A DNA stretch of 60,403 nucleotides, taken from Clostridia bacterium (GTDB lineage: Bacteria; Bacillota; Clostridia; Oscillospirales; Acutalibacteraceae). The notes under the pieces are model-generated. The model was not told the origin of the DNA and made no database searches. It was given only the letters and a program-made list of their open reading frames with translations. A program made the position numbers and the translations under genes. Below are positions 25,157 through 33,351 of the stretch, one piece after another. Positions within the stretch are counted from its first letter, which is position 1. Each line of letters opens with the position of its first letter. The stretch is from assembly GCA_017409845.1 (NCBI GenBank), contig JAFQRY010000005.1, positions 1 through 60,403 of the forward strand, given 5' to 3'.

Positions 25157-26782
25157 TTATCTGCACGTTACCTCGAAGGTGTATGTTTCATTTGCAACCG
25201 CTGAGTTTGTTCCTTCACCTGAATCAACGATGACTATGGAATAACCATGGGTCTCTTTCATATGGTTTCTTATATAATCCTCATCAATTTTTGTTCCTGC
25301 AGCAACAGGAAATTCTATTGTTGTAGAATATTGAGAGCCTTCTTCTTTGGAAATAATAATTATTTTTGCTTCACCTATGGGTTCCGTCGCTATTGATGTG
25401 GTAGTATAAACAGCCGGTTTTGTTGTAGTCGTCGCAGGCTTTGTTGTCGCCGCTTTCGTTGTTGTAACCTTTTTGGTGGTGGTAACCTTCTTGGTTGTTG
25501 TTTCCTTTTCGGTAGTTGTTGCCTTCGTCGTTGTTGCTTTTTCTGTTGTTGTCTGTTTCGCAGCGGTGGTTGAGTTATCTGTGGTTGAAGGCTGCTGCTT
25601 TTTTGTTGTTGTGGCTTTTTGCTTTTTGGTTGTTGTCTGTTTAGCGGAGGTTGATGCCGTTTTGGCAGCCGTTGTGTTCTGACTGCTTCCTGCTGTTGTT
25701 GATTTTTCCGCCGCCGTGCTGCCACCTGCGGTTGATTCATTATCCGTCAGCTCCGTTGCTTCGGAGAATTCAACCGACCCCAACGCCTCAATTGCAAGCG
25801 TTGTTTCAAAGCTCGGCGAGGTTGTGTATTCTTCCGTGTAAGCGGTTGTCGGGATATCATCCTTTTTATCGTCGTTAACAACCGTAACCACTCCGACCGT
25901 TCCGCCTGCAACTACCGCTGCTACGGAAACGCCTGCAATAACCTTCTGTGCAACGGTCAGTGCCGCTATTTTTGCCGCTATACCCGTACCCGTTGCTGTT
26001 GCAGTTGCTGCACCTGTGCTGACTGCCGCTGATGCGGTTGCCGTTGCTGTGCCTGCAGCTGCGGCACCTGCCGCCGTGCCTGCCTGAGCAATGCTGATTT
26101 TTGCAAGCACGCTTGCGGATGCACCCGAACCGACAAACGATTCCGAAGCCGCATCCGACATAAAGCGGAATGCCCAGATAATAACGCCGATGGGAGCAAC
26201 GCTGTAAGCAGAGGTAATTCCTCTTTTTGCGAATTTATCCTTCAGATCCTTACGTGCGGAAAACAGTCTTGTTTTGACCGTGCCCTCAGGAATTTCAAGA
26301 GTTTCTGCAATTTCGCCTACGCTGAGCTCTTCAAAATACATCATCAGCACGCAGGCACGCTTTTCCTCGCTCAGCTCATCGAGCACCTCCATAACCGCTT
26401 TCTGCAATTCGGTCTGGTCAAGGTTTTCTTCGGGGCTGAAGCTTGTGTCCTCATCGGGTAATGCTTCAAAAATCTCTTTTTCCTCTTCAGCTGCAAAAAG
26501 GGACGGCTTTTTCTTTTTGAGAAAATCCTTGCTCTTGTTGGCAACAATCTGATTGAGCCAGCTTGAAAAGCTTTCGGGCTTATCGAGCTCATTGATTTTT
26601 GAAAGTGCTTTTATATAGCTTTCCTGAAGGATGTCTTCGGCATCCTGACTGTTTTTTGTGAATTCAAGAGCAACAAAATATGCTCTGTCGCTTGTCAGCT
26701 TGTAAAGCTCATCAAAAGCGGAATTATCTCCGCTCTGAATTTTTGCCACAAGCTCTGCTATCCTCTGTTTATCGACTTCCAT
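25157..26782 (-). CDS. ECF sigma factor fused to membrane span and Thr-rich extracellular tail
   Basis: 541 residues from ATG 26782 (AAGGAGGAAAT). Residues about 10-90 are sigma region 2 (DELYKLTSDRAYFVALEF, DAEDILQESYIKALSKI), and 125-190 region 4 (SVGEIAETLEIPEGTVKTRLFSARKDL). An Ala/Thr-rich stretch follows, then a membrane helix (about 280-302), then a Thr/Lys-rich low-complexity stalk (repeats such as TTKKVTTTKKV) and a folded C-terminal module of about 70 residues. The sigma domain would be cytoplasmic and tethered to the membrane, with its own outside sensor. Most ECF factors are soluble, so release by proteolysis or action at the membrane must be supposed. Its gene starts inside the end of the 83-residue gene and has an ECF promoter upstream, which suggests autoregulation. 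Confidence 0.87.
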   Translation of the reverse strand: MEVDKQRIAELVAKIQSGDNSAFDELYKLTSDRAYFVALEFTKNSQDAEDILQESYIKALSKINELDKPESFSSWLNQIVANKSKDFLKKKKPSLFAAEEEKEIFEALPDEDTSFSPEENLDQTELQKAVMEVLDELSEEKRACVLMMYFEELSVGEIAETLEIPEGTVKTRLFSARKDLKDKFAKRGITSAYSVAPIGVIIWAFRFMSDAASESFVGSGASASVLAKISIAQAGTAAGAAAAGTATATASAAVSTGAATATATGTGIAAKIAALTVAQKVIAGVSVAAVVAGGTVGVVTVVNDDKKDDIPTTAYTEEYTTSPSFETTLAIEALGSVEFSEATELTDNESTAGGSTAAEKSTTAGSSQNTTAAKTASTSAKQTTTKKQKATTTKKQQPSTTDNSTTAAKQTTTEKATTTKATTTEKETTTKKVTTTKKVTTTKAATTKPATTTTKPAVYTTTSIATEPIGEAKIIIISKEEGSQYSTTIEFPVAAGTKIDEDYIRNHMKETHGYSIVIVDSGEGTNSAVANETYTFEVTCR

Positions 26783-27009
26783 ATTTCCTCCTTGGCGTTT
26801 TTTTCGCAATTAAGATACTCAATGCCTCTGCGTATTCCTTTTTTCAGGTAGTTGCAGGGCTCGTCAAATTTCTCGGCATAAATCATCACGGGGTCGTCAT
26901 CGGGAGTTACAAGCTCCGTGATTACGGTTTTTCTTTCTTCGCAAACCGAGATATCAAGCGAGTGAATGCTGTCAAGCATTACTCTTTTTTTCGTTGAACC
27001 GACATTCAT
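26758..27009 (-). CDS. Small protein at head of ECF operon (83 aa)
   Basis: Start at ATG 27009, with GGAGGAGGG six bases upstream. The last 25 bases overlap the sigma-factor gene. Acidic and soluble, with no membrane span or signal; PDDDPVMIYAEKFDEPCNYLKKGIRRG is distinctive but not a family I know. Position before a sigma factor could mean a regulator or anti-sigma, but nothing in the sequence shows it. Confidence 0.7.
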   Translation of the reverse strand: MNVGSTKKRVMLDSIHSLDISVCEERKTVITELVTPDDDPVMIYAEKFDEPCNYLKKGIRRGIEYLNCEKNAKEEIWKSINRG

Positions 27010-27029
27010 TTCCCTCCTCCTTTCACCCG

Positions 27030-27057
27030 TTAGACGAGCGGAAATAAAAATCGGTTC
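27030..27057 (-). promoter_or_regulatory. ECF-sigma promoter (autoregulatory copy)
   Basis: On the minus strand: GAACC (27053-27057), 16-base spacer, CGTCTAA (27030-27036), then GGGTGAAAGGAGG leading directly into the ribosome site of the 83-residue gene. GAAC...CGTCTAA is the classic ECF promoter form. Confidence 0.87.
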
Positions 27058-27262
27058 ATTGAAATTCAAAAAAATTTTAAAAATTTTTTGTTTTACATGT
27101 TTTTGTTATGTTCAACCGCTTCTGCGGTTCTATTTTCGGGGGTGCAGGTTTTTAAACAATAAAATTCCCTTGCGGAATTCAGTATATCACAGACAGTCGG
27201 ATTTCTCAATATATGCAGAAAAATAAAAATGCCCGTGTGGTATCTGATTATCCGATGATTTG

Positions 27263-27291
27263 TTGACAGTAAAATCCGCCTGTGATATGAT
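27263..27291 (+). promoter_or_regulatory. Possible sigma-A promoter
   Basis: TTGACA, 17-base spacer, TATGAT. It lies before the glyoxalase remnant and the beta-helix gene and may serve the latter. The rest of 27058-27310 is AT-rich with no gene that I can support. Confidence 0.55.
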
Positions 27292-27310
27292 ATATTTTGC
27301 TAAGATAAGC

Positions 27311-27439
27311 CTGAATTTGACGGAGAAATGTTATGAGATTGAATATGTGAATCATCTTATGACACACAGTTGAGGGCAACGAGCAATCAGATTCTACGAT
27401 TTTGACGGTAACTTGATTGAAGTGGGGACACCGGTGTAA
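27311..27439 (+). pseudogene. Remnant of a VOC/glyoxalase-family protein
   Basis: The frame reads YEIEYVNHLMTHS, then TGA (27371-27373), then GQRAIRFYDFDGNLIEVGTPV and TAA. The last part is the C-terminal strand of the vicinal-oxygen-chelate fold (RFYDPDGNxIEVGE), and the TGA falls where family members have Trp (..WGQR). The N-terminal two thirds are gone. Confidence 0.75.
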
Positions 27440-27495
27440 TCAACAATTTTCAATATGTCGAACAGACGGATAAATATATTTGTAGGATAAAAGCT

Positions 27496-28761
27496 ATGAT
27501 TAACGCTAACGAATACGGTTTTTTGCCTGAAAACAACGCATATCAAAACTCCGAAGCTCTTCAGAAAGCGATTGACGGCGGCGGAGCAATTGAAATTACC
27601 GCTGCGGGTATTTATAAAATTTCCGAGCAAATCGAAATCGGCGATAACACAAAGCTTGTGTTCCGTGAAGGAGTTATTCTTCAGCGTGAAGCGAGCGTGA
27701 CAGGCATTAACGGCAATGCATTTATCAATAAAGGTGCACTTAACGGCGAATATAACCGAAACATCGAAATTATCGGTCTGCATCTTGAATGTAACGGTAT
27801 TGAAAGCAACGACTTTGGTGTTGACAGCCGTATTGCAGGTTTGCGTGCACAGGTTGCGATGATTTATGTTGAAAACTTGAAAATTGACGGCTTTGAGTGT
27901 CACGGCTTGCTCGAAAAGGACTATGCAATTCAGGTCAGTGCATTCAAAAACATTGTGCTTAACGATTTATATATAACAGGTAACAAAGACGGGGTTCATC
28001 TCGGCTGGGGCGACGGATTTGTTATCAGTAACGGCAGGTTCCGCACATTCGATGACCCCATAGCACTCAATGCTTTTGATTATGCCACCTCAAACACTCA
28101 CATAGGCTGGATTGAAAACGGAATAATCGAAAACTGTGTTGATCTTGACGATAATACAACAACGGGATTTTTCTGCAGAATTCTTGGCGGTGCATGGTGC
28201 AGATGGCAAAAAGGCATGCAGGTTCAGCACTCGGATACCGTTGCGGTTAACGGCAAAACATACCGTGTTCTGATGAATCCGAAAGACGGGAAGCTTTATA
28301 CTTCATATACACCGCCCGGCCACGAAAAGGGAATTGCGGAATATGACGGTATTAACTGGGTTGTTGTGCGAAATACGGAAGAATTGGACTGCGGTTGCCG
28401 TAACATAACAATACGGAATTGCTCACTTCAGAAAAGGCGTGACACGGGAATTGCGATAAGTCTTAATTATGACACCTATGCACGAAGCTGTTATCCCGGC
28501 TGCGTTTGCGTTCCGCAAAGCGGAATCACACTTGATAACATCGTTCTTGAAAATGATGTGGACATTCTGCTGCATTCAACTTATCCTTCGGAGAACATAA
28601 CGCTTAAAAACATGGATTTCAAAAGCTCAAAGCTTTGCTTTGATACCGTATTGCAAGCAGACGGTGTAATCTATCCTGAGGTTAAGATAAAAACAGAAAA
28701 TGTTGTTTTTAATGATAACACTATACAAGCTACCCCGAAGCATCCGATAAAAATGATGTAA
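27496..28761 (+). CDS. Right-handed beta-helix (pectin-lyase/GH28-like) protein
   Basis: 421 residues. The start at ATG 27496 has only a weak AGGAT site. The start resembles the GH28/pectate-lyase entry strand (GGGAIEITAAGIYKI), followed by stacked short beta-turn repeats (NIEIIGLHLECNGIES, NIVLNDLYITGNKDGVHLGWGDGFVISNG, NITIRNCSLQKRRDTGIA). There is no signal peptide, so it is cytoplasmic if complete. A role on uronate-containing or other glycans is likely, catalysis is not proven. It would fit the uronate pathway encoded at 14.4-17.4 kb. Confidence 0.8.
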   Translation: MINANEYGFLPENNAYQNSEALQKAIDGGGAIEITAAGIYKISEQIEIGDNTKLVFREGVILQREASVTGINGNAFINKGALNGEYNRNIEIIGLHLECNGIESNDFGVDSRIAGLRAQVAMIYVENLKIDGFECHGLLEKDYAIQVSAFKNIVLNDLYITGNKDGVHLGWGDGFVISNGRFRTFDDPIALNAFDYATSNTHIGWIENGIIENCVDLDDNTTTGFFCRILGGAWCRWQKGMQVQHSDTVAVNGKTYRVLMNPKDGKLYTSYTPPGHEKGIAEYDGINWVVVRNTEELDCGCRNITIRNCSLQKRRDTGIAISLNYDTYARSCYPGCVCVPQSGITLDNIVLENDVDILLHSTYPSENITLKNMDFKSSKLCFDTVLQADGVIYPEVKIKTENVVFNDNTIQATPKHPIKMM

Positions 28762-28864
28762 AAGCAATATGGCTTTATGAAAAAGTGCATAATTGAGCTG
28801 CGTCGTATCGCCTCAGGTTGTGAAAAAGTCAGCTCATTAAATAAAAATTTGCAGAGGTAATATT

Positions 28865-29182
28865 ATGATTACATATTCGATAATTATGTTTTTGACAGCG
28901 GTACTTTTTGGTGTGCTTGGTGTTGCGATATATCGGGGAAAAACCAATTTGATTCATGATTATCATCAAACAAACATTACCGATAAATCCGCATACGGAA
29001 AATCTTTTGGAAAAGCTATGTTTGTTATCTCAACGGCACTTTTGCTCAGCGGCATAGTAAGTCTGTTGGGAGATTCGGAAAAGATTACCTTGATTGCGGT
29101 TGCAGTATTAATTGTTGGATTGATAATAGGATTTATCTGCATTTTTTGCGTGCAGAAAAAATATAATAACGGTATTTTTTAA
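28865..29182 (+). CDS. DUF3784-type membrane protein
   Basis: 105 residues, CAGAGG upstream. Three hydrophobic helices (2-24, 49-68, 75-97) with a DYHQTNITDKSAYGKSFGKA loop between the first and second, as in DUF3784 proteins. Function unknown. Confidence 0.75.
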   Translation: MITYSIIMFLTAVLFGVLGVAIYRGKTNLIHDYHQTNITDKSAYGKSFGKAMFVISTALLLSGIVSLLGDSEKITLIAVAVLIVGLIIGFICIFCVQKKYNNGIF

Positions 29183-29231
29183 TTGATAAATTCCGATTCG
29201 CATAGAAACTTAAAGACAGGAAGAATGGATT

Positions 29232-29579
29232 ATGAGTGGATTTGAAATGTTTTTGGTCCGCAGTATAACAGCGGTCATGCTGTTTTTTATGACTCTGACA
29301 AACAGCATTACGGGGGTGGGAACAATTATGAAGAAGCCAGCTGATATCAACGGCAAAACCAACGTTGAGAAGAACAGCGACGGAGTTTTTGCTAAAACAG
29401 GCGAAGCTGAAATCCGTTATGAGGGCAACAAACTGATGCTTAAAGTTTCAAAAACTCTTGTTGGCTCCGCTGACGGATTCACCTTTAAATGGGCAGACAA
29501 TTATATTGAAAATGATGTGAATTCATTCTATACAAAGGGTGATGCCGCCCCTTACGGCAGACTTTGCTATCGTTATTAA
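29232..29579 (+). CDS. Hypothetical protein with one membrane span and a beta-type C-terminal motif
   Basis: 115 residues from ATG 29232. A hydrophobic N-terminal stretch (about 8-30) is followed by EIRYEGNKLMLKVSKTL and FKWADNYIENDVNSFYTKGDAAPYGRLCYRY. The last motif is like the C-terminal end of larger clostridial carbohydrate-active or surface proteins, so this may be a leftover C-terminal piece of one. It lies just outside the left repeat of the rpsI island. Confidence 0.5.
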   Translation: MSGFEMFLVRSITAVMLFFMTLTNSITGVGTIMKKPADINGKTNVEKNSDGVFAKTGEAEIRYEGNKLMLKVSKTLVGSADGFTFKWADNYIENDVNSFYTKGDAAPYGRLCYRY

Positions 29580-29622
29580 ACACGTTTTTTGAAAGTGAAT
29601 TTTATATTGAAATAAAAAAGAA

Positions 29623-29650
29623 CCCTTGGAATCGGCTGATTCCAAGGGTT
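29623..29650 (-). terminator. Original rpsI terminator, now separated from rpsI by the island
   Basis: CCCTTGGAATC/GATTCCAAGGG stem, running into TTCTTTTTTATTTC on the minus strand. It is adjacent to the left 55-bp repeat. Confidence 0.75.
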
Positions 29651-29692
29651 TTCGATAATCCCCATTCGGGATAAATTATCTCTTTGAGAACT
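29638..29692. repeat. Left 55-bp direct repeat of rpsI 3' end (attachment-site-like)
   Basis: Identical over 55 bases to 38170-38224, which contains the last five codons and stop of rpsI plus downstream sequence. Here no rpsI body is attached: the minus strand reads only TLKFSKR-stop. This is the expected leftover of integration at the rpsI 3' end. Confidence 0.88.
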
Positions 29693-29721
29693 TGAGTGTG
29701 ATTAAAGCATCTTGTTTTTGC

Positions 29722-29824
29722 TTGTCATAACTTGCCGTAATCTGTAAAATCGCTCAGATTGACATTGACAAACGGGCAAAAAGTCAATAAAAAGGCATTT
29801 GTCGTAACTTGCCGCAGTTTGTAA
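29722..29824. repeat. Pair of 26-bp repeats inside left island end
   Basis: 29722-29747 and 29799-29824 share TTGTC(A/G)TAACTTGCCG and the following bases (22 of 26), 77 bases apart. They sit 30-130 bases inside the left att-like repeat, the place of recombinase arm-type sites. Confidence 0.7.
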
Positions 29825-29854
29825 CCGACCCCGAAAAAGTTCAAATATCCTGAC

Positions 29855-29878
29855 TTATTGACAAAATATTGACATTTT
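29855..29878. repeat. 24-bp repeat inside left island end
   Basis: TTATTGACAAAATATTGACA plus TTTT, identical to 38098-38121 inside the other end. It contains a TTGACA doublet. The 302-base gap 29580-29881 holds only these repeats, the terminator and the att-like core. Confidence 0.85.
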
Positions 29879-29881
29879 CAA

Positions 29882-30739
29882 TCAATCAGCAAGTGTGTAT
29901 CTTGTAAGATTGCAGCTTTGGCGGCGTGCACCTCTGTCGAGAACGCAGAAAACAGGTTCGCCGTTTTCGTCGGCATAGACAGTCATGCCTTCAGCCTCGA
30001 TCTCTGCGCCGACATTTCTTGTGAATGCTGCCTGAACGTCACCGCTTTCAACATCAACGCAGTAAATATGCTTATTGCCGTCCAGTTCATCGCAGGACAT
30101 ATAAAGCTTGCCGCCAAACATTTCAGCACCCTGAACTCTGTCTACGGGCTGTGAAAGAGGAGTGGTTTTAACAAGCTCTAAGGTGTCGAGGTCGAAAACG
30201 TTGAGAACAGTTGCGTTTGTCCATTCGGCGGTGTAAATATAATTCTTCTCGGCATCCACCGCACACCACGGCACGCCTTCCGTGTGAAGCTCATAGGGAA
30301 GAGGATAATATTTACCCGTATATTTCAGCGTTTCAGCATCGTAGAGAACAATGCACGAACGCTCATAATCGGGGCCGTCTTCAACGGCTGCATAAACAAT
30401 TCCGTCGTGGCAGCTCAGACCGCCGATGTGGTCATAGCCCATATCTTCAAGCTCATCGGGGATTGCATTTGTGGTAATGAGAAAAATCTCGCCCGTTTCA
30501 ATATCAGCCTTACCCAGATTCTTTTTGCCGCTGAAATAGAAATATTCGCCGTCATTTGTAACGCCCTGCGAGGTCATATGTTGATCATACAAAACATAGG
30601 TGGTCTTTGAAATGACCTCAGCCCCCACGGGTGCAGGGGTATCTTTTTCGTCAGCACCGACAACAAGCATCATAATTGCGGATATCAGTGCAACGCACTT
30701 TTTAAAAATAACATAAATCGTACCGAATGTAGCAGTCAT
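29882..30739 (-). CDS. Secreted or anchored beta-propeller-like protein
   Basis: 285 residues, TTGGAGATG upstream. One N-terminal hydrophobic helix (about 10-28) is followed by repeating blocks typical of propeller blades: GVTNDGEYFYFSGKKNLGKADIETGEI, GGLSCHDGIVYAAVEDG, CAVDAEKNYIYTAEWTNATVLNVFDLDTLEL and AEMFGGKLYMSCDELDG. About five to six blades can be seen. Function unknown; no enzyme motif. First gene inside the left island end. Confidence 0.75.
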   Translation of the reverse strand: MTATFGTIYVIFKKCVALISAIMMLVVGADEKDTPAPVGAEVISKTTYVLYDQHMTSQGVTNDGEYFYFSGKKNLGKADIETGEIFLITTNAIPDELEDMGYDHIGGLSCHDGIVYAAVEDGPDYERSCIVLYDAETLKYTGKYYPLPYELHTEGVPWCAVDAEKNYIYTAEWTNATVLNVFDLDTLELVKTTPLSQPVDRVQGAEMFGGKLYMSCDELDGNKHIYCVDVESGDVQAAFTRNVGAEIEAEGMTVYADENGEPVFCVLDRGARRQSCNLTRYTLAD

Positions 30740-30941
30740 AAAAGCATCTCCAATAATTTTTTACCATTATATACCCAAAATAAAAGCTTGTCAAACATTC
30801 AAATTCAAAATAAAAGTGCGCTCCGTCCAATAGCGAATAATTCACGAGTTTTACAAAAATATAAGCGAATATTTGAATTATATTACAAAAAAATGAGCGA
30901 ATAATTCCGAAAACACGCAAAAACATGAGGCAACGCGAATG

Positions 30942-30970
30942 TTGACATCGGGTTCTGACAGAATTATAAT
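30942..30970 (+). promoter_or_regulatory. Consensus sigma-A promoter of nitroreductase
   Basis: TTGACA (30942-30947), 17-base spacer, TATAAT (30965-30970): a perfect match in both boxes and spacing. Confidence 0.88.
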
Positions 30971-31000
30971 TATCCTATACAGAAATAAAGGAGAAAAGCT

Positions 31001-31531
31001 ATGAACACATTTGATAATCTTTTCAGCAGAAGATCAATCCGTACATATAACGGCGAAAACATAACGGAATCCGAACTCAATTTGATTCTCAAAGCAGCTT
31101 ACGCATCACCTGTCGGCAGAGCACTTTTTGACACGCTGAACATCACGGTTATCAGCAACCGTGAGTTTCTGAACAAGTGGGAAGACTACTGCGAAAATCA
31201 GACCGAACACAGGCCCTTCTACGGCGCACCGACTGTTATTCTTGTTTCATCGCTCATTCCCTCAACAGACCTTAAAAGCGTTAATGTCAACTTCTCAAAC
31301 GCTGCAATTCTTGTTCAGAATATGGCAATCGCCGCCACCGAACTTGGCATAGGCTCCTGCCACATCTGGGGTGCAGTCAGATTTCTCAACGATAATGAGG
31401 AGCTTCTGAAAGAACTCAACCTCCCCGAAGGGATGGTTCCCTGCTGTGCAATCATTCTCGGTCAAACAGACGAGAAATATGAACTCCGTGATATCCCCGA
31501 AAACAAAATCAAAACCAATTTCATTAAATAA
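31001..31531 (+). CDS. Nitroreductase-family flavoprotein
   Basis: 176 residues, AAAGGAG upstream. FSRRSIRTYNGENITESELN is the family's FMN-binding start (RRSxRxY), with a later AAILVQNMAIAATELGIGSCHIWG. It would form an FMN-dependent homodimer reducing nitro-aromatics, quinones or other acceptors with NAD(P)H. It lies in the rpsI island and is driven by a consensus promoter. Confidence 0.92.
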   Translation: MNTFDNLFSRRSIRTYNGENITESELNLILKAAYASPVGRALFDTLNITVISNREFLNKWEDYCENQTEHRPFYGAPTVILVSSLIPSTDLKSVNVNFSNAAILVQNMAIAATELGIGSCHIWGAVRFLNDNEELLKELNLPEGMVPCCAIILGQTDEKYELRDIPENKIKTNFIK

Positions 31532-31537
31532 ACACAA

Positions 31538-31568
31538 ATGCTCCGCAGAGATTTTCTGTGGAGCATTT
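31538..31568 (+). terminator. Rho-independent terminator of nitroreductase
   Basis: ATGCTCCGCAGAG pairs with TCTGTGGAGCAT, followed by TTTATG. Confidence 0.7.
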
Positions 31569-31606
31569 TATGTCATGACCCTCGAAACGAAAGGAGGACG
31601 GAACTA

Positions 31607-31867
31607 TCATATGAATGTGTCGTGTGTAAATTTTGCGCCTAAACGAAAACCGGAAACGAAAGAATCGGTGAGGCTTCGGCTTGTGAATTCAATGTATTTG
31701 TCCGTGTATTTCAGAAACAACGCTTTTTCATCACCTGTCAGCTTATCTGAAATCTGCTTTTCAAGCTCGGTCAGATCATTAAGTTTCCTCTTCAATTCCG
31801 CACCGAATTCAGGACTATACGACTGAGGCTCAAGGTTGCCATAATATAAATCTTCTATAAATCCCAT
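31607..31867 (-). CDS. DUF6809-like small protein (86 aa)
   Basis: Start at ATG 31867, behind CGGAGAT. Begins MGFIEDLYYGNLEPQ, then helical ELKRKLNDLTELEKQISDKLT and EFTSRSLTDSFVSGFRLGAKF. This is a small helical family seen around mobile elements and phages of Clostridia. No function known. Confidence 0.7.
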   Translation of the reverse strand: MGFIEDLYYGNLEPQSYSPEFGAELKRKLNDLTELEKQISDKLTGDEKALFLKYTDKYIEFTSRSLTDSFVSGFRLGAKFTHDTFI

Positions 31868-32033
31868 ATAATCTCCGTTCCGATAATTAATGTTTCTTCT
31901 GTAGAATATTATATCGAATTTCATCGCTCACGTCACGTTTCAAAGCGCACAATCTTTAACGCGAATTCAGCATTATGGCCTCTGTAGCGCACAAAAACTT
32001 CACACAAACAGAAACCTCTTAAGTTGTGGATTA

Positions 32034-33203
32034 TTAAGCGAACTGAAAAACTTTTCTGAAAGTTGTATCGTCTGACTTTTCAAGAATGCCACACAACACA
32101 AGTTGGTTCAATCCTGCTTTCAATTCAAAATCAACATCCTCAATTTCTGGATATGTAGCTTGAATAGACTGTTTATACGCCAAAATATCTAACAATGAGA
32201 ATTTCTCTTTTTTTATCGCATTTACTATATTGAAAACCATTCTTTCCGTTCCTTCTATGTTATCTATACTGTTCTTTACAAACATTTTACGCTTAGAATG
32301 ATTTTCTTTTGTTAAATATGCAAAAGTAACTCGATAACCGTCAAAATCATCTGTTCTTGTGCGAACAAAAACACCTTCGATATTTTTTGATTTTAATGCA
32401 TTGGTTATGTAGTTTTTATCCAAAATAGATGGCTTTTTGCCTGTTAAAGCTTCAATTGCATTGAATATTTCTTTGGGTGTACCATGACCGCCAAGATAAT
32501 TAACAGCTTTAATAACATTATCAAATCTATCTGTTCCAGTTGTTCTAACATTATTAATTCTATTGCTTTCTTTTTCGATTTCTATTTCTTTTTCGCGTTT
32601 GATAACGAAACTTTTAATTTTGTCTTTTATAAACTCGTCATCACAGGCGTCGAACAAATATATACCACACAATGCGTTCGTATATTGAATGGTTTCGTTA
32701 AAAAGATTTCTATCTGCTTTGCGAGAGGTTTCTTCCTTAAACTCAAACAAAGCCTCAAAGAACAAAGATAAAATTCTATCGCTGTTTGACCAGTTTGAAC
32801 CAAAAAGTGTGAAGCCATATCCGTTCAGGTCATTGGCCATATAGTCAAGTATAGCAAAATTGTTATCAAAGTTTTTCGAGAAAGTTTTGCGCCCATACCA
32901 CCACAAGCGAGATACACCATTAATTAGATAGTTTCTTGTCGCTTTAAGAAAATAATTGTTTAGAATTTTTTGTTCATCTAAATTATTGCCCCATCGTTTT
33001 TGCATGTATTCATAAAAAACCGTATGGCACAAGCCTGCCCATAAGCGTTCATCAGAAGCGAAACTGTCATTTAAGTCCTTCATTTTCGAGTAAAGCAACT
33101 TTATGTTAAAAATATCCATTGAAGCTGGCTTGTTGTCATCGATTTGAAGTTCAAAATCTTCAAAATCCAAATCTGGAACTTCAACAAACGGTTTAGCTCC
33201 CAT
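32034..33203 (-). CDS. DUF6339-like protein, partner of Dam methylase
   Basis: 389 residues as an open frame from ATG 33203. That ATG directly follows GGAG with no spacing, so it is a poor start; see the separate entry on 33204-33328. DERLWAGLCHTVFYEYMQKRW and LWWYGRKTF are like DUF6339 proteins, which are found beside methyltransferases and other defence genes. A helical middle follows, then a C-terminal region with GGHGTPKEIFNAIEALTGKKPS (winged-helix-like) and a final 80 residues of unknown type. It is probably transcribed with the upstream dam gene (24 bases if the true start is 33328). It could be the effector half of a modification-based defence unit; that is inference. Confidence 0.65.
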   Translation of the reverse strand: MGAKPFVEVPDLDFEDFELQIDDNKPASMDIFNIKLLYSKMKDLNDSFASDERLWAGLCHTVFYEYMQKRWGNNLDEQKILNNYFLKATRNYLINGVSRLWWYGRKTFSKNFDNNFAILDYMANDLNGYGFTLFGSNWSNSDRILSLFFEALFEFKEETSRKADRNLFNETIQYTNALCGIYLFDACDDEFIKDKIKSFVIKREKEIEIEKESNRINNVRTTGTDRFDNVIKAVNYLGGHGTPKEIFNAIEALTGKKPSILDKNYITNALKSKNIEGVFVRTRTDDFDGYRVTFAYLTKENHSKRKMFVKNSIDNIEGTERMVFNIVNAIKKEKFSLLDILAYKQSIQATYPEIEDVDFELKAGLNQLVLCGILEKSDDTTFRKVFQFA

Positions 33204-33328
33204 CTCCTTTTTTAACCAAACTTCCGGGTTCTCTCCGTCAACATAATAATGAACAAGTTTATTTAAATTCTTTTTTACATAATGTCAAGACTTTCACTAA
33301 CAAAATCATTTTCTTTGTGCTGAAACAT
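33204..33328 (-). other. Frameshifted N-terminus of the DUF6339-like gene
   Basis: ATG 33328 has a good GAGGAG site 24 bases after the dam stop and codes MFQHKENDFVSESLDIM, then TAA. In the -1 frame from that point the sequence continues KKNLNKLVHYYVDGENPEVWLKKEMGA.., straight into the main frame. The switch falls at ATGT followed by six A residues (around 33271-33280). A one-base loss, a sequencing error in the A run, or programmed slippage would each explain it. Confidence 0.65.
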
Positions 33329-33351
33329 ATAAGCTCCTCTTCTTTCGATGA

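Noticed and set aside
25390-25740. Long open frames on both strands opposite the sigma-factor tail
   Set aside because: They come from low-complexity Thr/Lys codons and have no start sites or protein character of their own.
1696-27373. In-frame TGA in two genes as evidence of TGA recoding to Trp or selenocysteine
   Set aside because: TGA ends many intact genes here (topB, the OppA-like gene, VanZ, the ybaK-like gene), and no selenocysteine insertion hairpin is evident after either TGA.
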